64,000 nt of DNA from Tenuifilum thalassicum (GTDB taxonomy: Bacteria; Bacteroidota; Bacteroidia; Bacteroidales; Tenuifilaceae), in NCBI RefSeq assembly GCF_013265555.1, contig NZ_CP041345.1:2836581-2900580 (forward strand). The letters are read 5' to 3'. The position numbers were made by a program, and so were the translations under genes. Position 1 is the first letter of the stretch. Each line of letters starts with the position of its first letter. Shown here one piece after another: positions 16,171 to 26,021 of the stretch. The notes beneath the pieces were generated by a model. That model ran no database searches, was not told the DNA's origin, and saw only the letters and a list, made by a program, of their open reading frames with translations.

Positions 16171-18585
16171 TTACTTTTTCAAAACCTTGGCTAATTCTAT
16201 GCCTACCCAACCAACAAATATAAGAATAATAAGTAACGAAGAGGCAAGATCGACATAGGTTCCTTTTTTCCATAAAGGCGGATCAAATACAAATTCAATC
16301 TGATGCTCACCAGCAGGAACAATCATCGCTCTAAGTACATAGTTGGCCCTAAAGTGATCTGCGGGCTTTCCATCGATATAGGCTTGCCATCCTTTAGGAT
16401 AGTATATTTCTGAAAAAACAGCCAGTTGGGTTGCAGTTGAGCTTGTCTTATATTTTAGCCTATTTGGTCTATACTCAACTAGCTCTATATTGCCCTGTGC
16501 TGAATTCCCAAATTTAAAATCATCTACATAACCTTTAAACCGTTTATCAACTATAGCGGTAGTTTTTGGATTAAAACTATTTAAAGCATCAATCTCTTCA
16601 TCGGGGTTATCAACTAGTTTAAGGGAATCAACAAACCATGCATGGCCAAGAGCATCTGGATTAAGCACAGCAACAGGTCCTTCCTTACCTGGTTGAATGA
16701 TATACTTGGTGTTTAACATGTTGAAAACCGCCATGTTTCCTTTTGACAGGTGAAAATCAATTAAATCCTGATACCGGCGGAGCTTGGCACCATGGTACCC
16801 TCCTATTGACTTATGAAAGTATGATGTAGATGCATCGTTAAATGGGCTAACTGTGAGGTTGAACACTCTGAAATTTGGATCAGGATCGGCAAGAATTTGT
16901 TTATCGGCTTCGGTAGGGGTGAAAGGCTCTTCTACCTTCTTTGGTATTTGAAACCCGCTGTTATCCATGTAGCGTTTATCTACTGCCCATAAATCTGTAG
17001 TTATTAATACACCTAACAGTAAAACTAGTACAGTAGATTTTATCTTTTTCATATAGAAAAGAGCCAATACTGCTGCGCCAGAAAGAACAAAGAATAAAGA
17101 GCGGAACGCATCGTTAAACAGTAGATTTGCCCTATCCTTTCGCATAACCTCAACTACTTCCTTTGGCCAACCCAACTGATTATCGATTAAACCAGAAAAT
17201 GAAAATAGGCTAGTTCCAAAAAGCATAAAAAACAGGCAAATACCACCAACAATACCTGCAGACCATTTAAGAGCTTTCCAAAACTCATCCTTAGGTATAT
17301 CGCCCTGAAGCACCTCTTTAAGTGCAAGAATAGCAATAAGTGGGATGGTGAACTCAGCAATCACCAAAATCATGGAAACAGTTCTAAACTTATTATAAAA
17401 TGGGAAGTAATCGAAAAACAGGTTGGTTAAAAAGTTAAAGTGATTCCCCCATGCAAGCATTATTGCCAGAACTGTTACACCAAATAAGTACCACTTGAAT
17501 CGTCCTTTAAGGATAAACATTCCAAAGACGAAAAGAAAAATCAAAATGGCACCAATATAAACAGGGCCAGATGTAGATGGTTGAGGCCCCCAATAGGTAG
17601 GTAAGTTGCTGATAATAGCATTTACCTGGTTATAGGGAACTCCGTTTCTTCTTAAAAATTTGAATGTTTCCGATTTGTTACCAACATCCATTGTGCTGGA
17701 ACCACCCATCAAATTAGGAATAAGCATATTAAAAGTCTCGGCAACACCATAGCTCCATTGCGTAGCATAGTCTCTATCGAGCCCCGATGTTTTATTGTGC
17801 TGCTCATGAGATAGCTCAGACTTACCTCGGATCGAATCCTTTCCATAATCGTAGGTAAACCATAGGTATGTAAAGTTGGCCCCAAAAGCTAGAATACCTG
17901 CAACCAGAAGCACAGCAGTGCTTTTTGCAAATTGTTTAAGGGCTTTTTCTTTAATGGACTCAAATAAATAGTATAAATAGATTGCACCCATTATAAATGC
18001 GCCATAATAGGTGATTTGAGGATGGCCTGCATTAAGACTTAACCCAAAGGCTAATCCAAACACCGCTAACCCTGCAAGCCACTTCCCTCGAAAGGCTAGG
18101 ATCATACCAGCAATCGAGGGCGCTAGGTAGCCAATAGCATGTATTTTAGCATTATGCCCAGCCCCAATTACGATTAAAAAGTAGGTTGACAAACCATAAC
18201 CAATTGCCCCCACAATGGAGAGCCACGGGTTAACTCCAAAAACAAGAAGCAGGAAATAGAACCCCAACATGGTAATAAAAATGAAGCTTGCTGGCCGTCC
18301 TACGGTATGCAAAAAATGGTCAACCTTTTTTAATAGATTTCCTTTATAGTTAGCCGATATGAGATAGGCAGGCATACCACCAAACATACTGTTAGTCCAA
18401 AGCGATTCCACGCCAGTTTTGGCTTTATAATCAAGTATCTCTTTTGCGGAACCTTTCCACATTGCAATATCGTGCTGAGCCAACTTTTTACCTTGAAGTT
18501 GCGGGTAAAAATATGCGAGTGGCACAGCCAAGAAGAGCACAAATGCTACAATGTGTGGTGTAACCTTTTTCATATCGATTTTCAT
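16171..18585 (-). CDS. YfhO-family membrane protein
   Basis: 804 residues, inner membrane, roughly a dozen hydrophobic segments and a long extracytoplasmic C-terminal part (about 555-770) before a last helix. Family features: YFYPQLQGKKLAQHDIAMWK and GGMPAYLISANY near the start, NAGHPQITYYGAFIMGAIY, and the C-terminal IYYPKGWQAYIDGKPADHFR followed by YVLRAMIVPAGEHQIEFVFD. YfhO in Firmicutes is needed to glycosylate lipoteichoic acid and resembles GT-C glycosyltransferases; the substrate in Bacteroidota is not known. Two ATG codons (18585, 18573) are possible; the first is used. Between glyS (16 bases) and ftsX (4 bases), so likely co-transcribed. Confidence 0.88.
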   Translation of the reverse strand: MKIDMKKVTPHIVAFVLFLAVPLAYFYPQLQGKKLAQHDIAMWKGSAKEILDYKAKTGVESLWTNSMFGGMPAYLISANYKGNLLKKVDHFLHTVGRPASFIFITMLGFYFLLLVFGVNPWLSIVGAIGYGLSTYFLIVIGAGHNAKIHAIGYLAPSIAGMILAFRGKWLAGLAVFGLAFGLSLNAGHPQITYYGAFIMGAIYLYYLFESIKEKALKQFAKSTAVLLVAGILAFGANFTYLWFTYDYGKDSIRGKSELSHEQHNKTSGLDRDYATQWSYGVAETFNMLIPNLMGGSSTMDVGNKSETFKFLRRNGVPYNQVNAIISNLPTYWGPQPSTSGPVYIGAILIFLFVFGMFILKGRFKWYLFGVTVLAIMLAWGNHFNFLTNLFFDYFPFYNKFRTVSMILVIAEFTIPLIAILALKEVLQGDIPKDEFWKALKWSAGIVGGICLFFMLFGTSLFSFSGLIDNQLGWPKEVVEVMRKDRANLLFNDAFRSLFFVLSGAAVLALFYMKKIKSTVLVLLLGVLITTDLWAVDKRYMDNSGFQIPKKVEEPFTPTEADKQILADPDPNFRVFNLTVSPFNDASTSYFHKSIGGYHGAKLRRYQDLIDFHLSKGNMAVFNMLNTKYIIQPGKEGPVAVLNPDALGHAWFVDSLKLVDNPDEEIDALNSFNPKTTAIVDKRFKGYVDDFKFGNSAQGNIELVEYRPNRLKYKTSSTATQLAVFSEIYYPKGWQAYIDGKPADHFRANYVLRAMIVPAGEHQIEFVFDPPLWKKGTYVDLASSLLIILIFVGWVGIELAKVLKK

Positions 18586-18601
18586 ATCGGCAAGTGTTTA
18601 G

Positions 18602-20152
18602 TTAGATTTGACGTAGCATATTTGATAGCGAAACCTTATCGGCCATAATTTCGCGTAAACGCGATGCAGGAACACGTTCTTGCTCCATGGTATCACGGTA
18701 CCGAATGGTAACGGTTTCATCCTCTAAAGTTTGATGGTCGACAGTGATGCAGAACGGAGTTCCAATAGCATCGTGTCGGCGATAGCGCTTACCAATAGTA
18801 TCCTTTTCCTCGTACTGACAAGCAAAGTCATACTTCAAATCGTCCATAATTTTTCGAGCCATCTCGGGCAATCCGTCCTTCTTAACCAATGGGAAAACTG
18901 CTAGCTTAACAGGCGCAAGCGGTGCAGGGATTCGAAGTACAACACGCTCGTCGGTAGAACCATCCTCCTTCGCAATTTTCTCCTCGGCATAGGCAGCTGA
19001 GAGAACAAGTAAGAAGGTCCTATCTAAGCCTATTGATGTTTCAATTACATAAGGTATATAACTCTTATTTAGCTCCGGGTCGAAATATTGTAACTTCTTA
19101 CCCGAATGTTTTTGATGATTGCCAAGGTCGAAATCGGTGCGAGAGTGAATTCCTTCAACCTCCTTAAATCCAAATGGGAATTCAAATTCGATATCGGAAG
19201 CGGCATTAGCATAATGGGCTAACTTTTCATGTTTGTGGTAGCGATACTTTTCATCGCCAAAGCCCATGGCACGATGCCATCGCATACGCTTTTCCATCCA
19301 AAACTCGTACCACTTCATCTCCTCACCAGGACGAACAAAAAACTGCATTTCCATTTGTTCAAATTCGCGCATGCGGAAAATAAACTGACGCGCAACAATC
19401 TCGTTACGAAAAGCCTTACCCACCTGAGCTATTCCGAAAGGAATTTTCATTCGTCCAGTTTTCTGCACATTAATGTAGTTGACAAAAATACCCTGAGCAG
19501 TTTCTGGGCGAAGATAAATAGTACTAGCATCATCGCTTACAGAACCCAACTTGGTTTCAAACATCAAGTTAAACTGACGAACATCTGTCCAGTTTTTAGT
19601 ACCTGAGATAGGACAAACAATTTCGCAATCCTCTATTATCTTTTTAATCTCTGCGAGATTATTCTGCTCCAATGCTTCAACCATACGGCTATTTACCGCG
19701 TTTATCTTTTCGGCAATGCTCTGTATTCGAGGATTGGTTTGTCTGAAAAGCGCTTCATCAAATTTCTCACCAAAACGTTTGCGAGCCTTTTCAACCTCCT
19801 TCTCAATTTTCCCTCTTTGCTTCTCCATCCACTCTTCAATAAGCACATCGGCACGATAACGCTTTTTGCTATCCTTATTATCAATTAGTGGGTCGTTAAA
19901 TGCGCCAACATGTCCGGAAGCCACCCAGGTTTGCGGGTGCATAAAAATAGCTGCATCAATACCAACAATATTTTCGTTGAGACGAGTCATTGCCTCCCAC
20001 CAGTATCGGCGAATGTTATTTTTTAGCTCTACCCCATTCTGCCCGTAATCGTAAACGGCACTTAACCCGTCGTAAATTTCACTCGATGGAAATACAAATC
20101 CATACTCCTTGCTGTGTGCAATCAACTTTTTGAAAAGTTCTTCCTGTGTCAT
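18602..20152 (-). CDS. glyS: Glycyl-tRNA synthetase, homodimeric type
   Basis: 516 residues, a class II synthetase of the alpha2 (eukaryote/archaeal-like) kind usual in Bacteroidota. It charges tRNA-Gly. Seen: SSEIYDGLSAVYDYGQNGVE, LRPETAQGIFVNY (motif 2 region), FRMREFEQMEMQFFVRPGEE, EVEGIHSRTDFDLGNHQKHS, SIGLDRTFLLVL (motif 3) and a C-terminal anticodon-binding domain from about residue 410. First gene of the leftward run glyS-yfhO-ftsX-DUF3098-uppP-truB. Confidence 0.97.
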   Translation of the reverse strand: MTQEELFKKLIAHSKEYGFVFPSSEIYDGLSAVYDYGQNGVELKNNIRRYWWEAMTRLNENIVGIDAAIFMHPQTWVASGHVGAFNDPLIDNKDSKKRYRADVLIEEWMEKQRGKIEKEVEKARKRFGEKFDEALFRQTNPRIQSIAEKINAVNSRMVEALEQNNLAEIKKIIEDCEIVCPISGTKNWTDVRQFNLMFETKLGSVSDDASTIYLRPETAQGIFVNYINVQKTGRMKIPFGIAQVGKAFRNEIVARQFIFRMREFEQMEMQFFVRPGEEMKWYEFWMEKRMRWHRAMGFGDEKYRYHKHEKLAHYANAASDIEFEFPFGFKEVEGIHSRTDFDLGNHQKHSGKKLQYFDPELNKSYIPYVIETSIGLDRTFLLVLSAAYAEEKIAKEDGSTDERVVLRIPAPLAPVKLAVFPLVKKDGLPEMARKIMDDLKYDFACQYEEKDTIGKRYRRHDAIGTPFCITVDHQTLEDETVTIRYRDTMEQERVPASRLREIMADKVSLSNMLRQI

Positions 20153-20182
20153 AATTGCTTAAATGAGAATTTCTGTAATTCA

Positions 20183-20190
20183 CAAAAATA
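20183..20190 (-). promoter_or_regulatory. Possible -7 element of the glyS run
   Basis: On the minus strand TATTTTTG (20190-20183) fits TAnnTTTG and would give a leader of about 24 bases before the glyS ATG. No clear TTTG lies at the right distance upstream, so this is tentative. Confidence 0.4.
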
Positions 20191-20294
20191 GTTCAATTTA
20201 TTTCATCTAAAAAAACTATTTTCAGCAAATATCAATTGACTTTAATGCTCGCTTTTCATAAATTGCTCGATTATTCAACCAATCATTATTTAAC

Positions 20295-22868
20295 ATGCAT
20301 TATAAGTTGCTTTTTATATCAATTTTGACATTCCTCTCCTATTTAAATGGCTTTAATGCATCACAAAACACATATAAAAGAAACATAGATAAATATCAGG
20401 ATAAAGAACAAGTACCAGAACATAAAATTAAAGCTGCCCTAATACTTAACATTTCAAAATTTATTGAATGGCCAAACAAGAATGAATTTAAAAAATACTC
20501 CATCCTAATTATTGATGACGATACACTTATTTATAATGAGATTAGAAAGGTACAGAACACCTATTCATTGAATGGAAAAAGTTTTGAAGTACACTACAAT
20601 AGCTCAATAACACAAACTCCTGAGAAATATCAAATTATATTTTTGGGCGAATCAAAATCAAATCTATTAAATAAATTATACCAATCAGTTTCAGGGAAGG
20701 GTGTTCTACTATATACTGATAATGAAAAAGATAAGATTCTGACAATGGTAAATCTTTACTATAATGCCGAGAGCAACAATATTTCCTTTGAAATAAACAA
20801 GCAATCGTTGGAAGAAAATGGTTTTGTTTTAAATCCAAAACTTATTGCTCTAGGGGGGAGCTTTATCGATTTAAAAAACACTTATCTGAAAACATACCAG
20901 CAACTTACAAAAGAAAAACAAAATCTTGAGAAGTTAAAAAATGACTTGAAAAAACTAAGTGAAGAAAAAACAAGGATTGAACGAGAGGCAATAGAACTAA
21001 ACCAAAAGATTAAAACACTAACCATCAATCTTCAAAGAACTGAAAATGAATATCAAAAGCTAAGCGTTAAAATTCAAAACAAAGACAGCTTATTGAGACA
21101 GACAACCAAAGAGTTAGCTGAAAAAAATGCAGAACGTAATAGGTTGCAACAAAAGATTAACAGTCAGTTTTCCCTTATTAGCAGTTCAAAAAAAGAGCTT
21201 GATTCACTAAATCGGAAGATAGCTCAAACGCAAGCCGTTTTAACTGCAAAACAGGATAGAATAAAAACGCAAAACAAAATTATAGACGAAAAAGAAGGCA
21301 TCATAGCAAGGCAACAAAAACGATATTACATTCTAATTTTCTTTCTTTTTGGACTATTCCTCAGCCTGCTTTTTGCAACCTGGGCTTATAGGATTAAAAG
21401 AAACATGAATATAAAGCTTGAAAAAGAGGTCCAAAGAAGAACTCGCGAGCTTAATATAAGCAGGCAACATTTTCAGAGCCTATTTGATAACGCACCTATT
21501 GCAATGCTTGAAATGGACCTTTCTCAACTTTTTCTTTTTTCAAGTGATTTTACAAAATCAAATAACCAAACAGGAGATAATTCAAAAAGCCTTGGTTTAG
21601 AAGAGATTCAAGAAGCCATCAGGCTTATAAGGATTACTAATATCAACAAAAAAGGTTATGAGCTTTTTGGATTTAAAAATCTTGATGATGCAAACGTTAA
21701 CTACATAAATACCTTCACGCAAGATTCGATTATTTCATTTAACAATGTGATTAAAACATTGGCTAAACGTGAACAATTTTTCAACTACCAGAGCATTCGT
21801 CGTTCGTTAAATGGTAATGAGCTATACCTTATTCTTAAGTGGATTGCCTTACCAGGCTATACTGAGGATTACTCTAAGGTTCTAGTAACCGCCATTGATA
21901 TTACTAAACTAAAAAGGTATGAGCAGGAGCTTAAAATGCACAAAGATCACCTTGAAGATATTGTTAAAGAGAGGACGCAAGAAATACTAGATCTTAACAA
22001 CGAGCTAAAAGAATCAAACGAAGAATTACTACTGAAAACCGAGGAACTAGAGCAAACTGTCCATCTACTCGAAGAAGCACAAAACCAACTGGTTCAGCAG
22101 GAGAAAATGGCTTCACTTGGTATGCTTACGGCAGGAATTGCGCATGAAATTAATAACCCTATTAACTTTATTAGCGGAAGCCAACAAGCCATTGGCAGCT
22201 TAATTGACGAGTTATGGAATAACCTTAATAGGTATAAAACAATTGCAGCTAAACATAGCCCAAACCACTTTGGAAAAGAAAAGAACATTAACAGTAATGA
22301 AGACGAAGAGATTTACAGCTCAGTAAAAATGATGCTGAACAACATCGAAACAGGAATTGATAGAACTACAGCAATTATAAGAAGTTTAAAAACTTTTGTT
22401 CATGCCGACAACACTACCATTCAAGAGGTTTCCATACAAGAAACACTAAGAGATGTATTAAATATGCTCCAAGGTCTTTATAAGAATCATGTTGAGATTG
22501 TTAAACACATTCAACAAGACCTACCAACAATTAAATGTCCGAGCAATCAGCTACACCAGGTTCTCATGAACATTCTAACAAACGCCATTGACGCTATTGA
22601 AAATGAAGGTAAAATTGAAATTACTGCCGAGTACTTAAAGAAGAATCAATCAATTATATTAAAGATTAAAGATACAGGAACTGGCATCCCTGAAGAAATC
22701 AAGGAAAAAATATTCGACCCATTTTTTACTACAAAAGAGGTTGGGAAAGGTACCGGACTGGGGTTGTACATTACATACAACATAATCAAATCATTAAATG
22801 GAAACATTGACGTAAGCTCTACAAGGGGCAAAGGAACAGAGTTCATTATAACACTACCCACATCTTAA
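20295..22868 (+). CDS. YfiR-domain sensor histidine kinase (fusion)
   Basis: 857 residues. Signal or first helix about 3-20; residues about 42-192 are a YfiR/DUF4154 domain (KAALILNISKFIEWP, FLGES, then NGFVLNPKLIALGG). A coiled coil of about 140 residues follows (200-342), one membrane helix (343-364), a PAS-like region (about 390-540), a second coiled coil, then the kinase: H-box GIAHEINNPINFI with His617, N-box LMNILTNAIDAI, G1 DTGTGIPEEIKEKIFDPFF and G2 GKGTGLGLY. In Pseudomonas, YfiR is a separate periplasmic protein that restrains the cyclase YfiN; here it is built into a kinase of the HisKA type, so it is probably the input domain. No response regulator is adjacent, making it an orphan. 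Domains are clear; the ligand is unknown. Confidence 0.88.
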   Translation: MHYKLLFISILTFLSYLNGFNASQNTYKRNIDKYQDKEQVPEHKIKAALILNISKFIEWPNKNEFKKYSILIIDDDTLIYNEIRKVQNTYSLNGKSFEVHYNSSITQTPEKYQIIFLGESKSNLLNKLYQSVSGKGVLLYTDNEKDKILTMVNLYYNAESNNISFEINKQSLEENGFVLNPKLIALGGSFIDLKNTYLKTYQQLTKEKQNLEKLKNDLKKLSEEKTRIEREAIELNQKIKTLTINLQRTENEYQKLSVKIQNKDSLLRQTTKELAEKNAERNRLQQKINSQFSLISSSKKELDSLNRKIAQTQAVLTAKQDRIKTQNKIIDEKEGIIARQQKRYYILIFFLFGLFLSLLFATWAYRIKRNMNIKLEKEVQRRTRELNISRQHFQSLFDNAPIAMLEMDLSQLFLFSSDFTKSNNQTGDNSKSLGLEEIQEAIRLIRITNINKKGYELFGFKNLDDANVNYINTFTQDSIISFNNVIKTLAKREQFFNYQSIRRSLNGNELYLILKWIALPGYTEDYSKVLVTAIDITKLKRYEQELKMHKDHLEDIVKERTQEILDLNNELKESNEELLLKTEELEQTVHLLEEAQNQLVQQEKMASLGMLTAGIAHEINNPINFISGSQQAIGSLIDELWNNLNRYKTIAAKHSPNHFGKEKNINSNEDEEIYSSVKMMLNNIETGIDRTTAIIRSLKTFVHADNTTIQEVSIQETLRDVLNMLQGLYKNHVEIVKHIQQDLPTIKCPSNQLHQVLMNILTNAIDAIENEGKIEITAEYLKKNQSIILKIKDTGTGIPEEIKEKIFDPFFTTKEVGKGTGLGLYITYNIIKSLNGNIDVSSTRGKGTEFIITLPTS

Positions 22869-23343
22869 TAATAAACATTTCCACTTCTTCATTTTAATCT
22901 CAATCAACCTATTTAGTAAACCTAGCTGTTAAATTAACCTCAAACTCATCAACAAACAACATATCGCTCTATTTTTCAAACACATATAACTCTAAAGAAA
23001 TATACAAGAACAAAAGAACTAGTACTAAAAAACACGCCAGCCTTTTTTAGGCTAATAATCAACCACTTACCCAAAACGACAAAACAATTTCTCTTATCTC
23101 TCAAGGATTTCAACCTAAGCTTCTGAAACTCAACATCCCCTTTTAAATAAAAGAATTCCAATGATTTAACCTGTTAATAACTATGCCCTGTTGTTAATAT
23201 TTATAAGCATTTTTATTTGGTATGGGTGATTTGCTTTCCATAAATTCGTAGTTACATTTTCCGAAGCAAAATATTTTTATAATTAACTCACAGTCAGCGC
23301 TGTGACATAAGGATGTATTCGCAAAAATTAAACATATATTATC
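22869..23343 (+). other. 475-base non-coding stretch: nrdJ leader and kinase 3' region
   Basis: No convincing gene on either strand; short open frames have no sensible composition. It holds a possible promoter (23216-23248) and, in the expected nrdJ leader, a hairpin TCACAG / CTGTGA at 23288-23305 with a 6-base loop, about 40 bases before the ATG. I looked for a cobalamin riboswitch and for NrdR-type boxes and saw neither. No strong terminator for the kinase gene was found. Confidence 0.6.
23216..23248 (+). promoter_or_regulatory. Possible promoter of nrdJ
   Basis: TTTG at 23216-23219, a 21-base spacer, then TAAATTCG at 23241-23248, one base off TAnnTTTG. Expected leader of about 90 bases containing the 23288-23305 hairpin. 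Confidence 0.45.
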
Positions 23344-25908
23344 ATGAGTAAAGAAAACACCCTGATGGAGCAAAAAACGAAACAAAAAGTAAAATCGTAC
23401 ACATTCGACGAGGCTTATGAGGCAAGCGTAAAGTATTTTAAAGGCGACGAGATGGCTGCCAAGGTGTGGGTAAGCAAATACGCATTAAAGGATTCGTTTG
23501 GGACTATTTTTGAGCTAACACCCAACGATATGCACAGGCGCTTAGCCAAGGAGATAGCACGAATAGAGAAAAACTATCCAAATCCAATGACAGAGGAGGA
23601 GATTTTTGATTTGCTTAAAGACTTTCGCTACATAGTTCCACAGGGTGGGCCAATGACAGGTATTGGCAATAAATACCAAATTGCCTCTCTATCAAACTGC
23701 TTTGTCATTGGTAATAACAACGCCGATTCATATGGCGGTATCATGAAAGTAGACGAAGAGCAGGTACAGCTAATGAAACGCCGCGGTGGAGTAGGTCACG
23801 ACCTTTCTCATATTCGTCCCAAGGGGAGCCCAGTTTTAAACAGCGCACTTACATCTACAGGAGTAGTTCCATTTATGGAACGCTATTCTAACTCCACCCG
23901 TGAAGTAGCACAAGATGGCCGTAGGGGGGCCCTAATGCTTACAATTTCAATTAAACATCCCGACTCAGAAGAGTTTATAGATGCCAAAATGGAGGCTGGG
24001 AAGATTACCGGAGCCAACGTTTCTGTAAAGATTGACGATGAATTCATGCGTGCGGTTGTTGAGGGTAAACCCTATATACAGCAATATCCAATTGACTCTC
24101 CAAACCCTAAATTCCGTAAAGAGATAAATGCCCGAGAACTTTGGAAAAAGATTATTCATAATGCTTGGAAATCGGCAGAGCCTGGTGTTCTATTCTGGGA
24201 CACTGTTACTCGTGAATCGGTACCCGACTGCTACGCTGATTTGGGTTACAGAACCGTTTCAACCAACCCATGTGGCGAGATTCCACTTTGCCCATACGAT
24301 AGCTGCCGACTGTTAGCGCTAAACCTCTATAGCTATGTTGAAAACCCATTTACACCTGAAGCACACTTCAACTTTGACCTTTTCAAAAAGCATGTTCACG
24401 CTGCGCAACGCATCATGGACGATATAATTGATCTTGAACTTGAGAAGATAGATGCCATTCTCGATAAGATTGCAAAAGACCCAGAAGATGATGAAATTAA
24501 ATCGGTAGAGCGCAACCTTTGGCTTAAAATCCGTCGCAAAACCATCGAAGGCCGTCGTACTGGCATAGGGATAACAGCCGAAGGCGATATGCTTGCAGCG
24601 CTTGGCTTACAGTATGGCTCAGAAAATGCCACCGATTTTTCAGTTGTAGTTCATAAAACCCTGGCCATAGAGGCCTACCGTTCTTCGGTTTACACGGCAA
24701 AAGAACGTGGCGCTTTCCCTATTTATGATGCCCAACGTGAAAAGGACAATCCATTTATAAACAGGCTGAAAGCCGAGGACGAAGAGCTATACAAGGAGAT
24801 GACAACCTATGGCCGTCGAAATATCGCCTTGCTTACAATTGCTCCAACAGGAACAACCAGTTTGATGACACAAACCACCTCAGGTATAGAGCCTGTATTT
24901 ATGCCCTACTATAAGCGCCGTAGAAAAGTAAATCCAAACGATAAAAACGTAAAAGTTTCATTCGTTGACAAGGCTGGCGACTCTTGGGAGGAGTTTAATG
25001 TATTCCATCATAAGTTCTTGACCTGGATGGAGGTTAACGGATATAACCCTGAGGAAGTTAAAAACTATAGCGAGGAGCAAATTCAGGAGTTGATAAAGAA
25101 ATCACCATACTATGGTGCTACATCAAGCGATGTGGACTGGGTAAATAAGGTTCGCATGCAGGGTGCCATTCAAAAGTGGGTTGACCATTCTATTAGCGTT
25201 ACGGTTAACCTTCCTGAGAATATTACCGAAGAAATGGTTGCAAAGGTTTATGAAACTGCCTGGGAAAGTGGTTGCAAAGGATGTACAGTTTATCGTGAAG
25301 GTTCACGCGATGGCGTTTTGGTTTCAAATAAAAAGGAGGAGAATAAAAACAACAACTCTCCATTTCCAAATAAACGCCCCCCAGTATTAGAGTGTGATGT
25401 TATTCGTTTTAAAAACAATCACGAGGACTGGGTAGCCTTTGTTGGTTTATACGATGGGCGCCCCTATGAAATATTCACAGGACTCATTGAGGACGATGTT
25501 TTACCTGTCCCAAAATCGGTTAAAAAAGGTAGAATCCTTAAAATTAAAGACGAAAACGGCAGCAGATACGACTTCCAGTACGTTGATAAGTATGGCTACA
25601 CCAATACGATGGGTGGCTTATCACACATGTTCAACAAAGAATATTGGAATTACGCCAAACTTATTTCTGGCGTACTCCGTAACGGTATGCCAATTCCCGA
25701 TGTGGTTAACCTTGTTTCATCGTTAAGGCTCGACAATGAGAGCATCAACTCATGGATTGCGGGTGTTGAAAGAGCCCTACGCCGCTACATTCCCGATGGC
25801 ACTAAGGCTAAACCAGGTAAAAAATGCCCAGAGTGTGGCGCAGAGTCACTTGTTTACCAAGAGGGTTGCCTTACCTGTCAAAACTGTGGCCATTCAAAAT
25901 GCGGATAA
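23344..25908 (+). CDS. nrdJ: Class II (adenosylcobalamin-dependent) ribonucleotide reductase
   Basis: 854 residues. It reduces ribonucleotides to deoxyribonucleotides with coenzyme B12 as radical source, so it works with or without oxygen. Seen: SLSNCFVIGNN (first catalytic cysteine), MKRRGGVGHDLSHIRPKGS, NPCGEIPLCPYDSCRLLALN with the active-site NPCxE, and TIAPTGTTSLMTQTTSGIEP. No N-terminal ATP-cone is evident. The C-terminus (about 825-854) is a cysteine-rich tail, CPECGAE then CxxCxxC, likely zinc-binding or redox-relay. A single-chain form with no subunit partner nearby, as expected of class II. The cofactor requirement is shared with methylmalonyl-CoA mutase in this window. Start ATG at 23344; a second in-frame ATG nine codons in is less likely. 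Confidence 0.93.
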   Translation: MSKENTLMEQKTKQKVKSYTFDEAYEASVKYFKGDEMAAKVWVSKYALKDSFGTIFELTPNDMHRRLAKEIARIEKNYPNPMTEEEIFDLLKDFRYIVPQGGPMTGIGNKYQIASLSNCFVIGNNNADSYGGIMKVDEEQVQLMKRRGGVGHDLSHIRPKGSPVLNSALTSTGVVPFMERYSNSTREVAQDGRRGALMLTISIKHPDSEEFIDAKMEAGKITGANVSVKIDDEFMRAVVEGKPYIQQYPIDSPNPKFRKEINARELWKKIIHNAWKSAEPGVLFWDTVTRESVPDCYADLGYRTVSTNPCGEIPLCPYDSCRLLALNLYSYVENPFTPEAHFNFDLFKKHVHAAQRIMDDIIDLELEKIDAILDKIAKDPEDDEIKSVERNLWLKIRRKTIEGRRTGIGITAEGDMLAALGLQYGSENATDFSVVVHKTLAIEAYRSSVYTAKERGAFPIYDAQREKDNPFINRLKAEDEELYKEMTTYGRRNIALLTIAPTGTTSLMTQTTSGIEPVFMPYYKRRRKVNPNDKNVKVSFVDKAGDSWEEFNVFHHKFLTWMEVNGYNPEEVKNYSEEQIQELIKKSPYYGATSSDVDWVNKVRMQGAIQKWVDHSISVTVNLPENITEEMVAKVYETAWESGCKGCTVYREGSRDGVLVSNKKEENKNNNSPFPNKRPPVLECDVIRFKNNHEDWVAFVGLYDGRPYEIFTGLIEDDVLPVPKSVKKGRILKIKDENGSRYDFQYVDKYGYTNTMGGLSHMFNKEYWNYAKLISGVLRNGMPIPDVVNLVSSLRLDNESINSWIAGVERALRRYIPDGTKAKPGKKCPECGAESLVYQEGCLTCQNCGHSKCG

Positions 25909-25934
25909 TCAGATTTAGAATATTTTAAACTACA

Positions 25935-25959
25935 GGGGGATACACATCCCCCTTTTTTT
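25935..25959 (+). terminator. Intrinsic terminator of nrdJ
   Basis: GGGGGAT / ATCCCCC stem with loop ACAC (25935-25952) followed by seven T. Strong, canonical. Confidence 0.92.
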
Positions 25960-25961
25960 AT

Positions 25962-25994
25962 AAAAAGAAGGCTGCCTATTTTCAAGACAGCCTC
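25962..25994 (-). terminator. Intrinsic terminator of the galactoside operon
   Basis: Read leftward, AGGCTG / CAGCCT arms (25993-25969) are followed by TTCTTTTTAT. It lies back to back with the nrdJ terminator, separating the two convergent units. Confidence 0.7.
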
Positions 25995-26021
25995 CATACC
26001 AAGTAAGTGAAAACCTAACCA

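Noticed and set aside
22869-23343. Possible cobalamin riboswitch ahead of nrdJ
   Set aside because: No B12-box-like sequence or long structured leader could be seen; only one short hairpin.
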